Source: an uncultured Collinsella sp.
GTDB taxonomy: Bacteria > Actinomycetota > Coriobacteriia > Coriobacteriales > Coriobacteriaceae
Reading direction: 5' to 3'
DNA length: 18,054 nucleotides
NCBI GenBank assembly: GCA_900547345.1
Contig: URGG01000032.1
Location: forward strand, 1-18,054
Part shown: positions 6,617 to 14,384 of the stretch, piece after piece
Numbering within the stretch: the first letter of the stretch is position 1
Layout of the letters: each line of letters opens with the position of its first letter
The notes under the pieces: generated by a model
Database searches by the model: none
The model's input: the letters and a program-made list of their open reading frames with translations, nothing else
Told to the model about the DNA's origin: nothing
Made by a program: the position numbers and the translations under genes

Positions 6617-7501
6617 CTATTTCAGTTCGTCGATATCGATATGCTCAATGCTCTTGAGCGGCTGGCCAAAGATAAAGCTACCCGCCACCGCAAACTCGGC
6701 AATGTTATCGGCCGTCGTGGCAAAACGATGCTGCGGCTCGGCGGCGTCGCCCGCCAGCTGCTCGCGGCGCGTGAGGATATCGGTCAGCTCGCGCGTGGTC
6801 TCCTCGGCGGAGCTCACGACGCGCACCCCAGGCCCCAGCGCATGGCGGATAGGTCCCACCAACAGCGGAAAATGCGTACAGCCGAGCACCACGGTATCGA
6901 TGCCGTGGTCGCGCAGCGGCTCAACCGTGGCACCCACCAGCGCACGCACGGCAGGCGTATCGAAGATGTCCTCGTTCTCAAGCCACTGTTCCTGCAGATG
7001 TGCACCCGAGGCGAGCTCGTGTTCGACAACCTCGACAAAGCTCGAGGCTGGACAGCCGTATACATCGACGCCGGCATCCAGGTCCTGAATGGCGCGCGTA
7101 TAGGCGCCCGAGCGAATAGTGAGGTTGGTGGCGAGCACGCCCACGCGACGCGTACGCGTGCTGTTGATTGCCGCACGGGCACCCGGCGCGATCACACCGA
7201 TCACGGGAACGTCGAGCACCTGCTGGGCCAGACGCAAGGCCGCAGCGGTCGCCGTGTTGCAGGCGATGACCATAATCTTGACGTCGTGCTTCGAAAGCCA
7301 ACGACCCGCCTGCAACGCAAACGAGCGCACTTCATCCTCGGTGCGCGTGCCGTAGGGGCAGCGCTTGGTGTCGCCAAAGTAGTAGACGGACTCGTGCGGC
7401 AGCGCCGTCGCGATGGCGCGCGCAACCGTCAGACCGCCCAAACCAGAATCGAACACGCCAATCGGGCGCGTGTCGCCTGCCGGATTCTCGATATCGGACA
7501 T
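6617..7501 (-). CDS. murI: Glutamate racemase
   Basis: A 294-aa cofactor-independent racemase that supplies D-glutamate for peptidoglycan. The substrate motif PIGVFDSGLGGLTV occurs at 13-26, and YFGDTKRCPYG follows. The two catalytic cysteines are Cys81 in ACNTATA and Cys208 in LGCTHFPLL, and both are present. The start has only a weak ribosome-binding site (GGTGAGG very close to the ATG). It follows the HAD phosphatase by 51 nt and is 55 nt ahead of rph, so murE, the HAD gene, murI and rph are probably one transcription unit. Confidence 0.97.
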   Translation of the reverse strand: MSDIENPAGDTRPIGVFDSGLGGLTVARAIATALPHESVYYFGDTKRCPYGTRTEDEVRSFALQAGRWLSKHDVKIMVIACNTATAAALRLAQQVLDVPVIGVIAPGARAAINSTRTRRVGVLATNLTIRSGAYTRAIQDLDAGVDVYGCPASSFVEVVEHELASGAHLQEQWLENEDIFDTPAVRALVGATVEPLRDHGIDTVVLGCTHFPLLVGPIRHALGPGVRVVSSAEETTRELTDILTRREQLAGDAAEPQHRFATTADNIAEFAVAGSFIFGQPLKSIEHIDIDELK

Positions 7502-7552
7502 TACCTCACCAGTCTCTCTCGAAAAGACATGTCCAAGTGCGGCGGCGGCGCG

Positions 7553-8464
7553 CTACGAACGCGCCGCGACCAGCAGCTCTGCCGTCGCCGCCCAACCGTC
7601 GACAATTTTGCCACGCGTAACGAAAGCGTTCTCGCAAGCAGCCAGGAACTCGGGCGCGCCGGCGCTCGTCAGGCCATTCTCGACCAGGCAGAACGTGCCC
7701 ACGTGATCGGCCATGTAGAAGTCGGACTCGGAATCGCCGAGCGCCAACGTCTCCTCGCGCTCGATCCCCAGGTGCTCGCAGAAGCGCGCAATGGCGACGC
7801 CTTTGTTGAGGCCCGCGGGGTTGATGTTGAATGCGCGACCGTCCTCGACGCGATCGAGCTCGAGCGTCGTCGGCTTGGACAGGTGAGTCAGATGGCCGTT
7901 GCACGCCCAGATCAGACCGCAGCCGGCCTCGTCCAGGATGGCCTGAACCTCATCGTCGGGCACATCGCCGCGCATGCCGACGGTGACCTCACGGTATTTG
8001 TAGCCGGTCGACATGTCGTTGTGATACTCGATCTTGTGCGGCCAGCGGGCGAGGATCTTCTCGCACACGCCGGTCTGCTCGATCACCTGGTGCGGCGTGA
8101 GGCCGCAAGAGGAGTCGTAGGGCATGTCGCCGGTCAGATACTCCCAATCGTTGGCTTTAAGGTCGTACATGACCAGACCGCCCATCTCGCCAATGTAGGA
8201 GTTGAGGCCGAGCACGCGCGCGTCCTCGTGGATCATGGTACGGTTGCGGCCCGAGGTGGGAACCACCTGAATACCAGCGCGAGCGAGCGCCACGACGGCC
8301 TCGACGAGTTTGGTCGAGGGGTTGCCGTCGTTGTCGCGCAGCACGCACGAGCCGGGTGCAAGCATCGTGGCATCCAGGTCGGTAAAGACGTACTTGACCT
8401 TGGCCAAGCGCTCGCGCATCTCGCCCGAAAGCTCGGCGACGGTCGGCAGGGTATTGTGGGACAT
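7553..8464 (-). CDS. HAD-superfamily phosphatase (Cof/MPGP-like, C2 cap)
   Basis: A 303-aa hydrolase with all four HAD motifs. Motif I is FTDLDATML (Asp29, Asp31), motif II PTSGR (Ser71), motif III Lys221 in NPAGLNKGVAI and motif IV ALGDSESDFYM (243-248). The large insertion between motifs II and III marks a type IIB (C2) cap, as in Cof-like and mannosyl-3-phosphoglycerate phosphatases. The substrate cannot be read from the sequence. I chose ATG 8464 because GGAG precedes it; the frame extends 14 codons upstream without a ribosome-binding site. It sits between murE and murI. A role in recycling cell-wall or sugar phosphates is suggested only by this location. Confidence 0.88.
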   Translation of the reverse strand: MSHNTLPTVAELSGEMRERLAKVKYVFTDLDATMLAPGSCVLRDNDGNPSTKLVEAVVALARAGIQVVPTSGRNRTMIHEDARVLGLNSYIGEMGGLVMYDLKANDWEYLTGDMPYDSSCGLTPHQVIEQTGVCEKILARWPHKIEYHNDMSTGYKYREVTVGMRGDVPDDEVQAILDEAGCGLIWACNGHLTHLSKPTTLELDRVEDGRAFNINPAGLNKGVAIARFCEHLGIEREETLALGDSESDFYMADHVGTFCLVENGLTSAGAPEFLAACENAFVTRGKIVDGWAATAELLVAARS

Positions 8465-8571
8465 GGTTACTCCGTTTACGTAGAAGGGTTTGGACTTGGA
8501 CGGCATGTTTTGATTGAGGGAACACGCTTATGGCGACAGCGCACTCAGGGCGCCGCCGCCATCATGGTTCA

Positions 8572-10163
8572 TTAGTCAAACTGGGCAACATCGATCAGGC
8601 GATTGGCCAGCGAAAGGTCGCTCTCGATGGGCACGAACTCGTCGCCCACGTGCATGAGCTCCTCGTCACCCTTTGCCAGCAGCAAGACAATGGTGGGAGC
8701 ATCGGGGTTGACGTACTCCTCGCGCGCCGCCTTGAACGCCGCATGCACAGCGGCTTCGCGATCGAGGATGATCTTGTTCGGCGTATCGTCGGGAACATGT
8801 TCGGCAAGCTCGCGACAGACCTTCATCGGGTCCTCGTGAGCCGGGTCCTCATTGGCAAAGATCATCAGGTCGGAATACGGTGCGGCCTCGCGCGGAAGCT
8901 GCTCGCGGCGCTCCTGCGCCTTGCCGCCGGCAGCGCCAAACACCGCAATGACCGGACTAGCGGGAAACGCGCGCTTGACCGACGAGAAAAGCGAGCGGAA
9001 CGAAAGCTGGTTGTGCGCGTAGTCGACGACACAAATCACGCGGCCGTCCTTCGACTCCACGACCTCCATACGGCCCGGCACACGCAGTTTTGAGAGGCCC
9101 TTCTTGATAGCCTCGATACCGATGCCGATCTCGCGCGCAGCGGCGATAGCGACCAGCGCGTTCTCCACGTTAAAGTCGCCCGCGATACCCAGCAGGACCT
9201 TCTCCCCCGCCTCGGACTCGTCGGCGCTCATGCCGTGCAAGTTGAACTCGATGTTAAAGCCGAGCATGCGGACATCGCTCGCCCACAGGCTTGCCTCGGG
9301 ATGCTCGACGCCAACGGTCACCAAGCGCTCGGCCGTCGACGCTGCCTCTAGCACACGGTCAACCTCTTCGGTGCCTAGATTCACCACGGCGGTCTTTGCC
9401 TGGTCAAAGATCCTGAGTTTGCTCTCAAAATAATCCTCAAACGTGGGGTGTTCGATCGGCGAGATGTGGTCGCGGCCGATGTTGAGGAAGCACGCCACGT
9501 CAAACGGCAGATTCTCGACGCGTTGGTACTTGAGCGCCTGGCTCGAAACCTCCATGACCATGGACTGGCGACCGGACGTGCGGCAGTTGGCGATATGGCG
9601 CCAGACCTCGGGGGCCTCGGGCGTAGTATTGGTGCTCTCGTAGCGCTCGATGCCATCGTCGGTACTCACCGAGCCGATCATGCCGCAGGACTCGCCCGCC
9701 GCTTTGATAATCGACTGGAGCATAAAAGCGGCCGTGGTCTTTCCCTTGGTGCCGGTGATGCCCACGATCTTGACGTCGTGGTCGGGACGGTCGTAGACCT
9801 CCGGCGGCAACAGGGCCATGGCCGTGCGAACACTATCAACAACCAGCATCGCAGCACCGCTCTCCTTCGCCAGCGGCTCCAGAGACTCCACCAGCGCCCC
9901 CTCCCACACCACCGTCCCTGCAGCGACTCCTCGCACACAAATGCGACGGCGCCCGCATCGAGCGCCATGCTCAAAAACGCGGGCTTAAAGGCAGCACCTT
10001 TACAGAAGAACACGTCACCTGCCGAGACCGCGCGCGAATCAAACGAGCAACCGGTCACGGCACGCTCGTCAACCTGCTCTGATGCGCGCAGCTCGCCGCA
10101 CACATCGAGCAGCTTGGCAAGCGTATCGACCGTGGTCACGGTCGCGGAATCCGAATGGTGCAT
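8572..10163 (-). pseudogene. murE: UDP-MurNAc-tripeptide synthetase MurE, frameshifted as given
   Basis: A Mur ligase that adds the third residue of the peptidoglycan stem peptide, split over two frames. The N-terminal part runs from ATG 10163 (MHHSDSATVTTVDTLAKLL; SFDSRAVSAGDVFFCKG) to about 9920. The rest is read from about 9920 to 8572 in the frame one base back, where an open frame reaches from 9936. The second part has ATP loop GITGTKGKTTAAF, NTTPEAPEVW, MEVSSQALKYQRV, ESKLRIFDQAK with the carbamylated-Lys region, DYAHNQLSF and NEDPAHEDPM. TGTKGKTT and EDPA resemble streptococcal L-Lys-adding MurE, not the DNPR of diaminopimelate enzymes. One added base between about 9896 and 9925 restores a protein of about 530 aa. 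The gene is normally essential, so a sequencing or assembly error is at least as likely as a real mutation. A TACTAT at 10207-10202 could be a -10. Confidence 0.9.
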
Positions 10164-10225
10164 CTTTCACCTTTCTCAGCCATTTGGCAGGGACGGTTTT
10201 CATAGTAACTGAAACGTGCTCGCGC

Positions 10226-10250
10226 AAAAACGGCTCCCGGAGGAGCCGTT
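10226..10250 (-). terminator. Intrinsic terminator after asnB
   Basis: On the minus strand AACGGCTCC, TCCG and GGAGCCGTT form a perfect 9-bp stem that runs into a T tract (five T in all). It lies 25 nt past the asnB stop and ahead of murE. Confidence 0.92.
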
Positions 10251-10275
10251 ACGCGCAGGCATTCGTAGGCCGAGA

Positions 10276-12156
10276 CTAGGCAGCCTGAACAGAAGGCTGG
10301 TCCTCGTCGATAAAGAAGCGCTTGTACCACACTAGGAACACGAGCGGCGTATAGATCTTGCGCTGGAAATCGCCCTTGCCCGCAAAGTGCAGATCGAGCA
10401 GGTGCATGAGCTCGTCGGTATTGAAGAACTCACTTGCCCACGGCGCGGTGAAGTACTCCTTGACATAGTCGTACCACTTTTGCTCGCGCAGCCAGTAGAC
10501 AATCGGCACCGGGAAGCCCACCTTGGGACGGGTGGCCCACTCATCGGGCAGCGACTTGTTGGCAGCGTGGCGGAGTACCTGTTTGTTGCCGTTCTCGTTG
10601 ATGCGGTAGCGGTCGGGAATGTGCTCGGCGAACTCCATGACTTTGCGGTCCAGGAAGGGCACGCGCAGCTCCAGCGAGTGCGCCATGCACATCTTGTCGG
10701 CCTTGAGCAGAATGTCGCCCGGGAGCCACATGTTCATGTCCAGGTACTGCTTCTTGACCAGCTCGGGCTGACCCTTCACGCGCGCATAGATGGGTGCAGC
10801 GAGCTCGAAGGCGCCATCGCCGGTGTTGTACTCGGGCTTGAGCACGCCGTCGACCTCGCGCTCCGGCCATACCAGAGCCTGTCCCAGGAACGACTTCTCG
10901 GGAATCTCGGCACCCTTGACCAGGAAGTTATGTCCCTTGAAGTACGGCATATGCAGCGCCAGGTTACCGAGCGCGCGACGGATGGGCAGCGGCACCATCT
11001 TTTTGTACTTGCGCACCGGGACCGTGTCCTCGTAGTAGGCGTAGCCGCCAAAGAGCTCGTCGGGGCCTTCGCCCGAAAGCACGACGGTGACGTCCTTGCG
11101 GGCCATCTCGGCCAAGAACCACAGCGGCACGGAAGACAGGTTGGACTGCGGCTCGTCCATGTGATACTGGATGTCCTCGAGCGCACCGAAGAACTCGTCG
11201 GCGGTAATCATCTTGCGAACGTTTTCGACGCCGAGCTTATCGGAAAGCTCCTTGGCGTAGTTGGTCTCGTTGAAGTTCTTGTAGTCAAAGCCCACCGAGA
11301 AGGTCTTGTCGGGCATAAGGCAAGCGGCGATGTAGCTGGAGTCGACGCCACCGGAGAGGAACGACGCGACCTTGACGTCGGCGATGCGATGGGCCTCGAC
11401 GCTCTCGTGCACGACCTCGTCCAGCTCATCGACATACTCTTCGAACGGCTTCTCGACGGCAGAGTAATCGCAATCCCAGTAGCGCTCGATGTTCATCTTG
11501 CCGGTCGAGATATCGACGGTAAAGTAGTGCGCCGGCGGCAGCTTGTAGACACCCTCGAAGAAGGTCTCCTCGGTTGCCGAATACTGCAGCGTCATGTACG
11601 GACGCAGAGCCTTTTTGTTGACCGCCTTGTGGAAGTGCGGGTAGTCCAGGAAGCTCTTGATCTCGGAACCAAAGAGCACGCCCGGAGCGCCGTCGCCCGC
11701 ATCGGCCATGGGATAGTAGTAAAGCGGCTTGATGCCAAAGATGTCGCGGGCGCCAAAAAGCTTATTCTTCTTTTTGTCCCAGATGACGAAGGCGTACATA
11801 CCGCGCAAACGATCGAGTACGGCCTCGCCCCACTCCTCGTAGCCGTGTAGGAGGCTCTCGGTGTCGGCGCCGCAGTGGAACTTGTAGCCCTTGGCCTCGA
11901 GCTCGGAACGGAGTTCTTGGAAGTTGTAGATCTCGCCGTTGAAGACAATGACGACGCTGCCGTCCTCGTTGGCCATGGGCTGAGCGCCGGCCTCGGTCAG
12001 GTCGAGGATCGACAGGCGGCGGAAGCCCAGGGCAACGCGGCCGTCGATAAACTGACCGCCCATGTCGGGACCGCGATGGACGATGCGGTCCATCATCTTG
12101 GTGAGCACCTCGGATTGGCTATCCGTCCCACCGACAAAACCGACAAAACCGCACAT
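10276..12156 (-). CDS. asnB: Asparagine synthase (glutamine-hydrolysing)
   Basis: A 626-aa two-domain enzyme that makes asparagine from aspartate, ATP and glutamine. The N-terminal class II glutamine amidotransferase starts MCGFVGFVGG with nucleophile Cys2. HRGPDMGG, RRLSILDL, FNGEIYNF and GADTE follow. The C-terminal ATP-pyrophosphatase domain has SFLSGGVDSSYIA (PP-loop at 268-273), SVGFDYKNFNE, LSGEGPDELFGGY and LELRVPFLD. Length and motifs fit the bacterial AsnB-type family. ATG 12156 has GAGGGGAT at correct spacing. A TATACT at 12213-12208 may be its -10. It is monocistronic, bounded by its own terminator and by the divergent tRNA-Val. Related families act on other carboxylates, but asparagine synthesis is the most likely role. 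Confidence 0.95.
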   Translation of the reverse strand: MCGFVGFVGGTDSQSEVLTKMMDRIVHRGPDMGGQFIDGRVALGFRRLSILDLTEAGAQPMANEDGSVVIVFNGEIYNFQELRSELEAKGYKFHCGADTESLLHGYEEWGEAVLDRLRGMYAFVIWDKKKNKLFGARDIFGIKPLYYYPMADAGDGAPGVLFGSEIKSFLDYPHFHKAVNKKALRPYMTLQYSATEETFFEGVYKLPPAHYFTVDISTGKMNIERYWDCDYSAVEKPFEEYVDELDEVVHESVEAHRIADVKVASFLSGGVDSSYIAACLMPDKTFSVGFDYKNFNETNYAKELSDKLGVENVRKMITADEFFGALEDIQYHMDEPQSNLSSVPLWFLAEMARKDVTVVLSGEGPDELFGGYAYYEDTVPVRKYKKMVPLPIRRALGNLALHMPYFKGHNFLVKGAEIPEKSFLGQALVWPEREVDGVLKPEYNTGDGAFELAAPIYARVKGQPELVKKQYLDMNMWLPGDILLKADKMCMAHSLELRVPFLDRKVMEFAEHIPDRYRINENGNKQVLRHAANKSLPDEWATRPKVGFPVPIVYWLREQKWYDYVKEYFTAPWASEFFNTDELMHLLDLHFAGKGDFQRKIYTPLVFLVWYKRFFIDEDQPSVQAA

Positions 12157-12207
12157 ATACTATCCCCTCTGCTGTTGCTGGGCATCAAATCGAATCAGTA
12201 GCTTTTG

Positions 12208-12213
12208 AGTATA
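12208..12213 (-). promoter_or_regulatory. -10-like hexamer for asnB
   Basis: TATACT on the minus strand, 52 nt upstream of the asnB ATG. The sequence 17 nt further upstream is a poor -35, so the call rests on one good hexamer and its position. Confidence 0.4.
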
Positions 12214-12324
12214 CCCGAGGGCGTAAAGAGGGACGGAATGTTCAGGCAATCTCAACTGAATCAGCTCCGCTGTGACACGCGCCAGTTACCTTTAATGGAT
12301 ATGAGGTGAATGGGGCGATTGTTT

Positions 12325-12333
12325 TGCTATACT
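12325..12333 (+). promoter_or_regulatory. Extended -10 promoter of tRNA-Val
   Basis: TGCTATACT, an extended -10 element, ends 10 nt before the tRNA-Val 5' end. No consensus -35 is seen, as is common when a TGn extension is present. Confidence 0.6.
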
Positions 12334-12343
12334 CTCTCCGCAC

Positions 12344-12419
12344 GGGCGATTGGCGCAACGGTTAGCGCAGGTGCTTTACACGCACAAGGCTGGGGGTTCG
12401 AATCCCTCATCGCCCACCA
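12344..12419 (+). tRNA. tRNA-Val (anticodon UAC)
   Basis: The cloverleaf is complete. The acceptor stem is GGGCGAT/ATCGCCC with encoded ACCA. The D-arm is GCGC/GCGC. The anticodon arm is GGTGC, TTTACAC, GCACA, which gives TAC; its outermost pair (27-43) is a G-A mismatch. The T-arm is GGGGG, TTCGAAT, CCCTC. It is the only plus-strand gene. Its last 18 nt are repeated 186 bp downstream. Confidence 0.96.
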
Positions 12420-12429
12420 TTGAATTGTT

Positions 12430-12460
12430 AGGCCTCCAGCGATGGAGGCCTTTCTTTTTT
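12430..12460 (+). terminator. Intrinsic terminator after tRNA-Val
   Basis: GGCCTCCA, GCGA and TGGAGGCC form a perfect 8-bp stem (extendable by A-T), followed by TTTCTTTTTT. It begins 11 nt after the tRNA CCA. Confidence 0.95.
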
Positions 12461-12614
12461 GTGCCCGGTGCATGGGATTCGAACCCGCAAGGGTGCGGAG
12501 CTGAGGAAACGCGAAGCGTTTTCCAGCGCAGCACGCGAGGAGCGGAGCGACGAAGCGGGGCGCGGGCGGCGCCAGCCGCACGCGGACATCCCTCATCGCC
12601 CACCACTGAATTGG

Positions 12615-12643
12615 AAACGGTCCTCGCAAGGGGACCGTTTTTT
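12615..12643 (+). terminator. Intrinsic terminator of the second tRNA-tail unit
   Basis: AAACGGTCC (12615-12623) and GGACCGTTT (12632-12640) form a perfect 9-bp stem that continues into a T run. It holds the same position relative to the tRNA tail as the first terminator, but the stem sequence is unrelated. Confidence 0.9.
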
Positions 12644-12698
12644 GTTTGGGCCCAGCGCATGGGATTCGAACCCTAAGGACCCCTTATTTCAAGGTCCG

Positions 12699-12915
12699 TG
12701 GCCAAATAATGGCAAAAATGAGTACTGCTGCTTTGTTTGCAACATATAAAAAGATAGTATTTGCTTAAGTTACGCAACATATGTCCATTATAAGAACTAA
12801 CAGTTGGATCAAAATCATGCTTTCATCGCCATTTCGACTTGCTATCTGGCCTTATTAGTCCAAAATTGCTGCTACAAAATCGGTAACAGTACTCATATTT
12901 GATGTTTTTTGGCCA
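12699..12915. mobile_element. AT-rich island with 29-bp imperfect inverted repeats (MITE-like)
   Basis: The left repeat (12699-12727) starts TGGCCAAAT and ends TGAGTACTG. The right repeat (12887-12915) is its inverse with 24 of 29 positions matching. The 217-bp segment is clearly AT-rich against GC-rich flanks and contains no credible gene. A 9-bp direct repeat GCAACATAT occurs inside at 12739-12747 and 12774-12782. No clear target-site duplication is visible. It could be a small non-autonomous element, the remnant of an integrated element next to the tRNA, or a protein-binding region. Confidence 0.5.
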
Positions 12916-12927
12916 GCAGGTCTCCCT

Positions 12928-12946
12928 GCCTTAGCAAATCTAAGGC
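12928..12946. repeat. Hairpin between the AT-rich island and argD
   Basis: GCCTTAG, CAAAT and CTAAGGC form a perfect 7-bp dyad. It lacks a T tract on either strand in the right place, so it is not called a terminator. A second small dyad, GCAGG/CCTGC (12916-12929), overlaps its edge. No obvious argD terminator was found in 12947-13031. Confidence 0.5.
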
Positions 12947-13031
12947 AAAACGGGCTCCAGACCGCTGAATCATGCCGCATAGGGCACGTCCGCAGTCCGG
13001 AACCCGGTCCAAATTGAGTTATTGCGCCGCG

Positions 13032-14315
13032 TTAGCCCAAAACACCCGACAGGATCTCGATCAGACTGTCCACGTCGGCTTCCTCGCAGACGAGCGGCGG
13101 CAGGAAACGCAGCGTATGGGCACCCGTAGCGTTAATCACGGCACCGGCGGCCAGCGCGCGGGCCACAAAATCATGCGCGTCGCCCGCGGCATCATCCAAA
13201 TCACAGCCGAGCATCAAGCCGCGGCCACGCACCTCGGTCACGTGCGGCAGCTTGGCGAGCTTTGCCTCCATATAGGCGCCTACCTTGGCAGCATGGTCGG
13301 CATAATCGCCTCGCACGAGCGCGGAGAGCGTCGCGGCGCACGCCGCGATGGCCAAGCAGCTACCGCCAAAGGTCGAGCCGTGGTCGCCCGGCTTAAACAC
13401 GTCGGCAATCTCCTTCTTTGCCACGACGGCACCCATGGGCACGCCGTCGGCAATGCCCTTGGCAAGGCTCATGATGTCGGGCTCCACGCCATAGGTCTGG
13501 AACGCAAACGGCTTGCCGGAGCGGAAGATGCCGCACTGGACCTCGTCGGCGATAAGCACGGCGCCCACTTCGTGTGCCAGGTCGCGCGCTGTCGCCATAA
13601 ACTCCTCGGTCATGGGGTGCACGCCACTCTCACCCTGGATCGGCTCGAGCATCACGGCACAAATCTCGCTCCCCAGCTGCTTAAAGATCGCACGCAGCTC
13701 GTCCACATCGTTGGGCGTGCAAGCCACAAAGCCACCCGGCAGCGGGCGGAAGCTGTCCTGCAGCCAATCCTGCATGGTGGCGGCAATGGTCTCGAGCGTA
13801 CGGCCGTGGAAGCCGCCGCGCATGCACACGATGGTGTTGCCGCCATTACCGGCACGCTTGGCGTACAGGCGCGCGAGCTTCATCGAGCCCTCGTTGGCCT
13901 CGGCGCCAGAGTTGGCAAAGAAGGTCTCCCAAACCTGCTCATCCGCAGCCGGGGCACCAAGAGCAGCTGCCGTGGTCTCATCGCCGGCGGCAATGGCATC
14001 GGCAAGCACGCGCGCACCATCTACGTCGTCGTTAGCAAGCTTGGACAGCAGCGCCGCGACCTGTCCGCGCTGCTCGATGTAGAAGTAATTGGAGACATGC
14101 ATGAGCTTTTTGGTCTGTGCCTCGAGCGCCGAGAGCACAGCCGGGTCGCCATGACCTAGGCTGCACACGCCGATGCCGGCAAGAAAGTCGAGGTACTCAC
14201 GGCCATCGTCGCCGGTGAGCTTCATGCCGTGACCCTCGACAAACTCGACCGGAGAGCGGCCAAAGGTATGCATAACGTAATGGGATTCAAGCGATTGCTG
14301 AGCTGCAAGTGACAT
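13032..14315 (-). CDS. argD: Acetylornithine aminotransferase
   Basis: A 427-aa class III PLP aminotransferase that makes N-acetylornithine from the semialdehyde and glutamate. The N-terminal region has YLDFLAGIGVCSLGHGDP and the cofactor loop FFANSGAEANEGSMKLAR (132-149). GGFHGRT, EPIQGESGV and IADEVQCGIFRSG follow. The PLP lysine is Lys286 in SLAKGIADG. About 35 extra residues (95-131, Ala/Asp-rich) lie between LLSKLA and FFANSGAEAN, where most ArgD proteins have a short link. ATG 14315 is preceded by AAAGG. It is the last gene of argCJBD, 69 nt after argB. Confidence 0.95.
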   Translation of the reverse strand: MSLAAQQSLESHYVMHTFGRSPVEFVEGHGMKLTGDDGREYLDFLAGIGVCSLGHGDPAVLSALEAQTKKLMHVSNYFYIEQRGQVAALLSKLANDDVDGARVLADAIAAGDETTAAALGAPAADEQVWETFFANSGAEANEGSMKLARLYAKRAGNGGNTIVCMRGGFHGRTLETIAATMQDWLQDSFRPLPGGFVACTPNDVDELRAIFKQLGSEICAVMLEPIQGESGVHPMTEEFMATARDLAHEVGAVLIADEVQCGIFRSGKPFAFQTYGVEPDIMSLAKGIADGVPMGAVVAKKEIADVFKPGDHGSTFGGSCLAIAACAATLSALVRGDYADHAAKVGAYMEAKLAKLPHVTEVRGRGLMLGCDLDDAAGDAHDFVARALAAGAVINATGAHTLRFLPPLVCEEADVDSLIEILSGVLG

Positions 14316-14384
14316 GAGATGCCTTTCGTTGGGCGCCAGACGGCGCGGGGCTATGGGTGCAGGAATGGGGCGGCTGCGGGTCAG

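Larger units (their letters stand above)
12402..12673 (+). repeat. Tandem units (about 186 bp) built on the tRNA-Val 3' end
   Basis: The tRNA-Val tail ATCCCTCATCGCCCACCA (12402-12419) recurs at 12588-12605, and identity continues over the next 8 nt with one mismatch. In both units a terminator hairpin follows, then an identical 17-nt motif GCATGGGATTCGAACCC (12470-12486 and 12657-12673). The two offsets are 186 and 187 bp. Between the hairpin of unit 1 and the second tail lies a GC-rich stretch (about 12487-12587) with many short GCGAAGCG-like motifs. The layout resembles the rtT repeats behind E. coli tyrT, or stacked attachment-site scars. Confidence 0.8.

Noticed and set aside
6212..8575. 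787-codon plus-strand open frame across rph, murI and the HAD gene
   Set aside because: It overlaps three well-supported minus-strand genes and shows no recognisable domain.
9896..9925. Programmed -1 frameshift in murE
   Set aside because: No canonical X XXY YYZ slippery heptamer in the right frame; a missing base in a short G run is simpler.
12470..12486. A possible minus-strand tRNA at the T-arm-like motif
   Set aside because: Only a T-loop core is present. The flanks do not form a proper T stem, acceptor stem or CCA end, and no anticodon arm follows.
12327..12749. Several 94-108-codon frames over the tRNA-Val region
   Set aside because: They read through the tRNA, terminators and repeated tRNA tails; repeated peptide runs such as QWWAMRD reflect the DNA repeat, not a protein.
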